Positions 40,496-47,384 of a DNA stretch of 47,384 nucleotides are shown here, piece after piece. The first letter of the stretch is position 1. Each line of letters begins with the position of its first letter. Below the pieces are notes generated by a model that was not told the origin of the DNA, ran no database searches, and saw only the letters and a program-made list of their open reading frames with translations. The DNA is from Planctomyces sp. (GTDB lineage: Bacteria > Planctomycetota > Planctomycetia > Planctomycetales > Planctomycetaceae): positions 1-47,384 of the forward strand of contig PABD01000101.1 of the NCBI GenBank assembly GCA_002702685.1, read 5' to 3'. The position numbers and the translations under genes were made by a program.

Positions 40496-40576
40496 GAGAG
40501 TGATCCGCCTGTTGAATTGTCAGTTGATTACGAAATCAATTTCAGTTTGTAGGGAGAGTGGTGACGACCGGGGGCA

Positions 40577-41542
40577 TCACACTTTGATGGCGACGATTTT
40601 CTTGATGGCGACCGCCCCCAGCACCTGGAGGAACGCCGCACCGGCGATCATCTTACGTCCGTTTTCATCGGTGAAGAGCAGCATGACGTAGTCGGGGTTG
40701 AGGTAATAAACGGCGATGAACAGCGCCACGGGCAACGCCATCAGCACGATACCGCTGATACGACCTTCCCCCGTAAGGGCCTGCACCTGTCCGAGAATTT
40801 TGAATCGTTCGCGAATGATGTAGCCGATCTTGTCGAGAATCTCGGCCATGTCACCACCGGCGGTCCGTTGAATGGCGACCGCGGTGACGAAGAACTTGAG
40901 GTCGAGGTTCGGCATCCGCTTCAACATGTTCTTGAGCGCCTCTTCCATGGACACGCCGAGGTTCTGTTCTTCGTACGACTTGTTGAATTCCGTCGAAATC
41001 GGATCGGGCATCTCTTCAATCACCACGTGCAGACCCGATGCGAGACTATGTCCCGATCGCAGAGCACGGGCGACGAGTTCCAGCGCGTCCGGCAGTTGCT
41101 GGGCGAACATTTTGAATCGTTTGCGGCGACGCATCATGATCCAGATAAGCGGCATGATGCCGAAGACGAGGGCGGCTACCGGGTAGAGTGGTGCCGGAGC
41201 CCGGCCGACGATCGCGATGAATAAACCGATGGCTGCGGAAATCAGCGAAATCGGAATGAACATGTCGTTCCGGATCGGCGCGTCGGCCTGTTCAAGCAGC
41301 AGGGAGAGTCCGGTGAACCGGCTTCCCAATTTCCTGAACGTGCCGCGAATACCGGTGAGGCTGTCATTGATTGCCTCTTTGGTAATCGAGCCATGTTCCG
41401 AATCGTCGTTCATGCCGGTCAGCGAACGAAGTCGTTCTTCGGTTTTAGATTCGTCTTTGATATCGCCCATCACGTACGAGATCGCGACGACCACACAGAC
41501 GACCCCGACGAAGACAGCCAGACTGATTAAGAAAATAGCCAT
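40577..41542 (-). CDS. tadB: Tad pilus inner-membrane platform protein TadB
   Basis: The 321-residue T2SSF-family protein has a first transmembrane helix at about 4-25, two more near 95-135, the core LPDALELVARALRSGHSLASGLHVVIEEM with AIQRTAGGDMAEILDKIGYIIRERF, and C-terminal helices. The conserved pattern SGHSLASG is typical of TadB. It follows cpaF by 101 bp and precedes tadC. No strong ribosome-binding site is visible. Confidence 0.93.
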   Translation of the reverse strand: MAIFLISLAVFVGVVCVVVAISYVMGDIKDESKTEERLRSLTGMNDDSEHGSITKEAINDSLTGIRGTFRKLGSRFTGLSLLLEQADAPIRNDMFIPISLISAAIGLFIAIVGRAPAPLYPVAALVFGIMPLIWIMMRRRKRFKMFAQQLPDALELVARALRSGHSLASGLHVVIEEMPDPISTEFNKSYEEQNLGVSMEEALKNMLKRMPNLDLKFFVTAVAIQRTAGGDMAEILDKIGYIIRERFKILGQVQALTGEGRISGIVLMALPVALFIAVYYLNPDYVMLLFTDENGRKMIAGAAFLQVLGAVAIKKIVAIKV

Positions 41543-41643
41543 GGTTTACACCAGTATCATTTGAAGGAGCCCGATGCTGCATCGGGATTAGTATTCTGTA
41601 GTTCGTTATCTGATGACGAAAGCCGAAGCTTTCGTTGAGTTTT

Positions 41644-42969
<1,326 letters not shown>

Positions 42970-43507
42970 TCTGGAAAACTCCTGTCGTCAGAACGATTGG
43001 GGGTGCAGCCTGGTTGTTCGGTAAAATGAAAGAGACATACATGCGCGTCGCTTGAGGGCGACTGGAGTGAGATCGCGCGCGTCCAGCTACCCGAGCGCAA
43101 TGCCCCTTCCTGTAATTTCTCACCTCAAACCTAGCTCAAAATTCTCCGCGCGCAACGGTTTCCCGGATAGGTTGACAAAAAGCATCACAGAAGCGGGTGA
43201 ATGCGTAGAGGATGTGACGGCGGAGGATGATTTGCCGGTTGTGCCGTCTGAAAGCAATAAGCGGACAATAGCGGTTCCGCTGGCGGGTGCCACTGCTGAC
43301 TTGATCAGCAGTGTGATTGCAGGGTTGGGAGTCGAGAGCTTCTCAGGGCTTGAACTCGGTGATTGCTCTGACGGGTAGAAATAGATGAGGAGACGATTCG
43401 CGCGGTTGTGACGTATAAAAGCCCTCTTTATTCCTCGCCGTAATCGACACTGCTTGGCAAGCAAGCAGTGGCAACCCCTCCCAGGGGATTGACCGCTGGA
43501 GGATTAC
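42970..43507. other. Intergenic region upstream of cpaF
   Basis: A 538-bp gap that must carry the cpaF promoter. Two overlapping open frames of about 110 codons on opposite strands exist (43052-43378 plus, 43120-43464 minus) but neither has recognisable similarity or a convincing ribosome-binding site. It also holds the hairpin at 43448-43470. Confidence 0.45.
43448..43470. repeat. CACTGCTTG hairpin (REP-like)
   Basis: CACTGCTTG (43448-43456) and CAAGCAGTG (43462-43470) form a perfect 9-bp stem with loop GCAAG, 38 bp downstream of the small acidic protein gene. No T run follows, so it looks like a REP-type palindrome more than a terminator. Confidence 0.6.
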
Positions 43508-43855
43508 CTAAGCTTCGAGGTCGAGAACCCGACCGGTATCCAGATCGAGGGCCGCGCGGTCCGGTTTGGAGGCAGGCTGCGTCTTTTCTTCTTCCGACTG
43601 CTGACTCAGTTCGAGTTCATCGTGCGGGGTGGAATCGTGATAATCGTTACGACCGTCCGCATCGCGATCCGGGCTGAGATCGGCTTCGGCGACATCCTGC
43701 GTCTTTTCGGAGAGCGCCTTCTGGTCGAGCTGAAATTTCTGGGCGGCGGCTTCGGCTTTATTGTCGTTCGTCTGCGAGCCGGCCGTCTTCTGCGTTCCGG
43801 CGATCGACCCCGCCAGATTGAATGCTCCGATATTTCCCGATCCAATGGAAGACAT
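43508..43855 (-). CDS. Small acidic planctomycete protein, unknown function
   Basis: The 115-residue hydrophilic protein begins MSSIGSGNIGAFNLAGSIAG. The middle part is rich in E, K, Q and A and may be helical (KAEAAAQKFQLDQKALSEK), followed by an acidic SPDRDADGRNDYHDS stretch reminiscent of a calcium-binding loop but without a full EF-hand. A strong AAGGGGA site lies 6 nt before the ATG, which supports it as a real gene. I recognise similar short planctomycete proteins but no assigned function. It is divergent from the DUF1080 gene at 44129. Confidence 0.75.
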   Translation of the reverse strand: MSSIGSGNIGAFNLAGSIAGTQKTAGSQTNDNKAEAAAQKFQLDQKALSEKTQDVAEADLSPDRDADGRNDYHDSTPHDELELSQQSEEEKTQPASKPDRAALDLDTGRVLDLEA

Positions 43856-44128
43856 GAGATCCCCTTTCCGAACTGTGGTGGGCTGAGTCTCGTGCTGCGG
43901 GTGCCTCGTTGCGGTGTTTCTTCGTTCCTCTATGCTGAACTATAGCTCATACGAATATCGGCTCGGGCGGATATCGGCAATAGGAATCTGGTTTCCGGTA
44001 GAGCTGAAGGCGAACAAACCGGTTCCACCCCTTATGTTAAATCTATGTGTTGCAAAAGGATCGGTCCTTTCACGACAATAAGGCAAACATTCGATTTTGA
44101 CCCCGATGATACGTGAAAAGGCCTTCCG

Positions 44129-45241
44129 ATGACTCTTCGTCTGCTGCTGCTTTTGCTTGCTCTCTTTCTGTTCACTCCGTTTTCGCGTCATCAACTCCAC
44201 GCCGAAGATTACGTGGTGAAAGTCGGCGATGGGGATGGTCTCGCCGGCTGGCAGTACGAAGGGACATCGAAGTGGGAACGAAAAGGCGGGACGCTCGTCT
44301 TTTCGAAGGGGAAAGGCAAACTCAGTTTTGATTTTCCGATTAAGGAGGGAGGATTGAGATTTGTCGTGAAACACCCTCCTGAGAGTCAGGGATTCAAAGG
44401 ACAGATCATTGCGAGCACAATCGGTCCGTTGGGATTGGGAACTATCACCAGTTCTACAACTGCGGATAATCATCCAGCCTGCGAGAATTGTAAAGAATCA
44501 GTTTGTTACGAAATGATCTTGGAAACGTCCAAACAAGCAAACAGTGATTTTTCATCGGAAAGACTGGATTTGCGACCGGCAATATTCGGCATCAATATCG
44601 AGATTGAGTCTGATCATACGGTTGAAATATCCGATATCAGGATCGTCGAGAAAAACTTCACTTCCCTGTTCAACGGCACCGATCTCACCGGTTGGGAAGG
44701 GGGCGGGCAACCGGCGGAGGTCTGCTGGAAAGTCGAAGACGGCCTGCTTGTCTGCACCGGCTTGAAGAAAGGACCCTGGCTGCGGTCAGCGAAACAATAC
44801 GGAGACTTCAACCTGCGGTTCGACTACTGGCTTTCCGACGGTGGCAACAGTGGCATCTTTGCCCGCGTACCCGAGGATGGAAATCACCATCGCGACAATG
44901 AACAGGAACCGGAAGCCGGTTTCGAGATCCAGTTGCTCGACGATAACGCGGAGCAATACATAGGGAAGTTGAAGGATTATCAGTACACAGGATCAGTGTA
45001 CGACATCGTCGGTGCCAGCGAACATGTGGGGAAACCGGCGGGCCAGTGGAACACCATAGAGCTCAACTGCAAGGGGCAGCACATCACGACGATTCACAAC
45101 GGCAAGAAGATCGTCGACGCCACCGCCGAGGTCTACCCTTTACTCAATCTGCGCAAAACCGAAGGTTATATCGGCCTGCAGAACCACAGCTCGGTGGTGA
45201 AGTTCCGGAACCTGCGCATCGGACCGGCGCTCGATTATTGA
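44129..45241 (+). CDS. Secreted DUF1080 (3-keto-disaccharide hydrolase-like) protein
   Basis: The 370-residue protein has a signal peptide (about 1-26, ending LHA). The N-terminal 150 residues form an extra beta-rich domain. DUF1080 runs from about 182 to the end: FTSLFNGTDLTGWEGGG, GDFNLRFDYWLSDGGNSGIFARVP, FEIQLLDDNA, GQWNTIELNCKGQHITTIHNGKKI and GYIGLQNHSSVVKFRNLRIGP, the concanavalin-like sandwich order. Some family members hydrolyse 3-keto-glycosides, so a role in periplasmic sugar breakdown is possible. AAAAGG precedes the ATG. It stands alone between a divergent gene and repeats. Confidence 0.9.
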   Translation: MTLRLLLLLLALFLFTPFSRHQLHAEDYVVKVGDGDGLAGWQYEGTSKWERKGGTLVFSKGKGKLSFDFPIKEGGLRFVVKHPPESQGFKGQIIASTIGPLGLGTITSSTTADNHPACENCKESVCYEMILETSKQANSDFSSERLDLRPAIFGINIEIESDHTVEISDIRIVEKNFTSLFNGTDLTGWEGGGQPAEVCWKVEDGLLVCTGLKKGPWLRSAKQYGDFNLRFDYWLSDGGNSGIFARVPEDGNHHRDNEQEPEAGFEIQLLDDNAEQYIGKLKDYQYTGSVYDIVGASEHVGKPAGQWNTIELNCKGQHITTIHNGKKIVDATAEVYPLLNLRKTEGYIGLQNHSSVVKFRNLRIGPALDY

Positions 45242-45253
45242 TTGATCATATTG

Positions 45254-45450
45254 TCCAGACAACACTTGTGGGTGGTCCAGACAATCGCGCCCGCGTTGTC
45301 TGGATTGAGTAGCAACATATAAGCGGTGGATGCCGTTTGACAGCAGAGTCTCGCGACTCTCAGATCCCATACGTTGGACACCTTTGAGTGCCTTCGGCAC
45401 CCAGACAACGCTTGCGCGATTGTCTGGGCCACCCGGGATTGGGATTGTCT
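45254..45450. repeat. TTGTCTGGGCCACC hairpin repeats, copies C and D
   Basis: Copy C has TCCAGACAA at 45254-45262 and a perfect 9-bp hairpin, TCCAGACAA at 45276-45284 against TTGTCTGGA at 45296-45304. Copy D has CCCAGACAA at 45400-45408 against TTGTCTGGG at 45420-45428, then CCACCC and another half-site ending at 45448. Between them lies a small hairpin AGAGTC-TCG-CGACTCT near 45345. The cluster fills the gap between the convergent DUF1080 and asnS genes. Confidence 0.82.
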
Positions 45451-45486
45451 GCCCCCCGAGGGAAGTGCGTGACCGGGCATTCCGCT

Positions 45487-46878
<1,392 letters not shown>

Positions 46879-46891
46879 ACCTGTTCAGTCC

Positions 46892-46976
46892 TTGAAGTTC
46901 ACTTGGCCTTGAGGTTCACTTCGCCTTTAGATCCACCTAACCATGAGATTCGGTCGGCCTTGATGTGCAATTACCC
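46892..46976 (-). repeat. Five degenerate 17-bp tandem repeats in the asnS leader
   Basis: Contiguous 17-bp units start at 46892, 46909, 46926, 46943 and 46960. On the minus strand the two nearest asnS read close to GGCCAAGTGAACCTCAA and the farther ones are diverged but keep the period. The first unit lies 13 bp before the start codon. They may be operator sites or a decayed minisatellite. Confidence 0.55.
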
Positions 46977-47099
46977 CGCTGGTCCGCCTGCTTGCGGCAG
47001 GATCGGGCTCTCTGCGGGGCTTATGGTCAAGTGTAGCCGGTTTAGACAGGATGAAAAGGGGAGCGAAGCAATCACCAGTCCCCGTCTGTCGAAACCAGG

Positions 47100-47384
47100 T
47101 CAGGATTGAATGTATCCACTGACCCAGGCGGCGCAGCTACCGGTCATCACTACCGGCGTCCACGCGGCGATGTCGGGTTCGATCAGATTCGCCCGGCCCA
47201 GAAAGAACGCCGCCTGCATGACGCCGAACAGGACTCCCAGCACCGTAGCGCAGAGCGCCATGTTGCCGATAAGCCCTCGACTCTCTTTTCGCAGTACGAG
47301 AGGGATCGCCACCATGATCGCGAGAATATTCAGAATCGGAGAGGTCAATCGGGTGTGGAGGTTCATCTCCTGCATCCGCAGCGC
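47100..47384 (-). CDS. LptF/LptG-family permease, C-terminal part (cut by window edge)
   Basis: The frame is open to the window end and gives 94 C-terminal residues. The sequence starts LRMQEMNLHTRLTSPILNILAIMVAIPLVL, the conserved region after the periplasmic domain in YjgP/YjgQ (LptF/G) proteins, followed by two more hydrophobic helices. These permeases form the LptB2FG transporter that extracts lipopolysaccharide. Whether it is LptF or LptG cannot be decided from this part. An internal Met in the visible part is not a real start. Confidence 0.78.
   Translation of the reverse strand, partial: ALRMQEMNLHTRLTSPILNILAIMVAIPLVLRKESRGLIGNMALCATVLGVLFGVMQAAFFLGRANLIEPDIAAWTPVVMTGSCAAWVSGYIQS

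Noticed and set aside
43052-43464. Two overlapping open frames upstream of cpaF
   Set aside because: Opposite strands over the same DNA, no ribosome-binding site and no similarity; neither can be preferred.

Overview
The window is chromosomal DNA from a planctomycete, most likely order Planctomycetales. The evidence is the family content: secreted PSCyt1/DUF1549/DUF1553 cytochrome-like proteins paired with Tat-exported DUF1501 proteins, a DUF1080 protein, a cytochrome/WD40 protein, and several secreted proteins of planctomycete type. Genes are loosely packed on both strands with many intergenic gaps of 200-800 bp. I found no rRNA, tRNA, CRISPR array, phage or intact insertion sequence. Genus cannot be fixed from the sequence alone.

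Layout. 1-4635 (minus): a cassette transcribed as DUF1501, then DUF1549/DUF1553 with Ig-like domains, then a cytochrome/WD40 protein cut by the window edge. 5083-7038 (minus): acetyl-CoA synthetase with a clear terminator. 7478-8260 (minus): an SDR oxidoreductase. 8831-13573 (plus): a second PSCyt1-DUF1549-DUF1553 plus DUF1501 pair. 13846-15656 (minus): csrA, then a MOSC protein and a small molybdopterin-domain protein. 15801-15936: a MITE-like inverted-repeat element. 16287-21901 (plus): a membrane-anchored sigma-54 activator and a degenerate HD-GYP/PAS/GGDEF protein. 22261-28187: a lipoprotein, a PQQ-type beta-propeller protein, a HEAT-repeat protein and an AbgB-like M20 amidohydrolase. 28629-30660: an ammonium transporter behind a sigma-54 promoter and ended by tandem terminators. 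30709-34067: three proteins of unknown function. 34343-38701 (plus): asparagine synthetase, a SpoU/TrmH methyltransferase and a UDP-sugar pyrophosphorylase. 38770-39192: a hypothetical protein. 39551-42969 (minus): a cpaF-tadB-tadC module of a Tad pilus system. 43508-47384: a small acidic protein, a DUF1080 protein, asparaginyl-tRNA synthetase and the end of an LptF/LptG-type permease.

Functional themes. The DUF1501/DUF1549 sets and the DUF1080 protein belong to the planctomycete periplasmic/secreted repertoire associated with polymer breakdown. Nitrogen functions recur: amt with a sigma-54 promoter, asnB, asnS, and a sigma-54 activator that is not next to amt. Signalling is represented by CsrA and the c-di-GMP protein. 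Intergenic DNA holds several repeat families: hairpins built on TTGTCTGGGCCACC, a CACTGCTTG hairpin, a CCACCAAG inverted repeat, a 136-bp TA-flanked element and 17-bp degenerate repeats before asnS. The most unusual items are the multi-pass PDZ-like sigma-54 activator, the HD-GYP/GGDEF hybrid that has lost its GYP motif, and these repeat families. I see no complete new multi-gene system.
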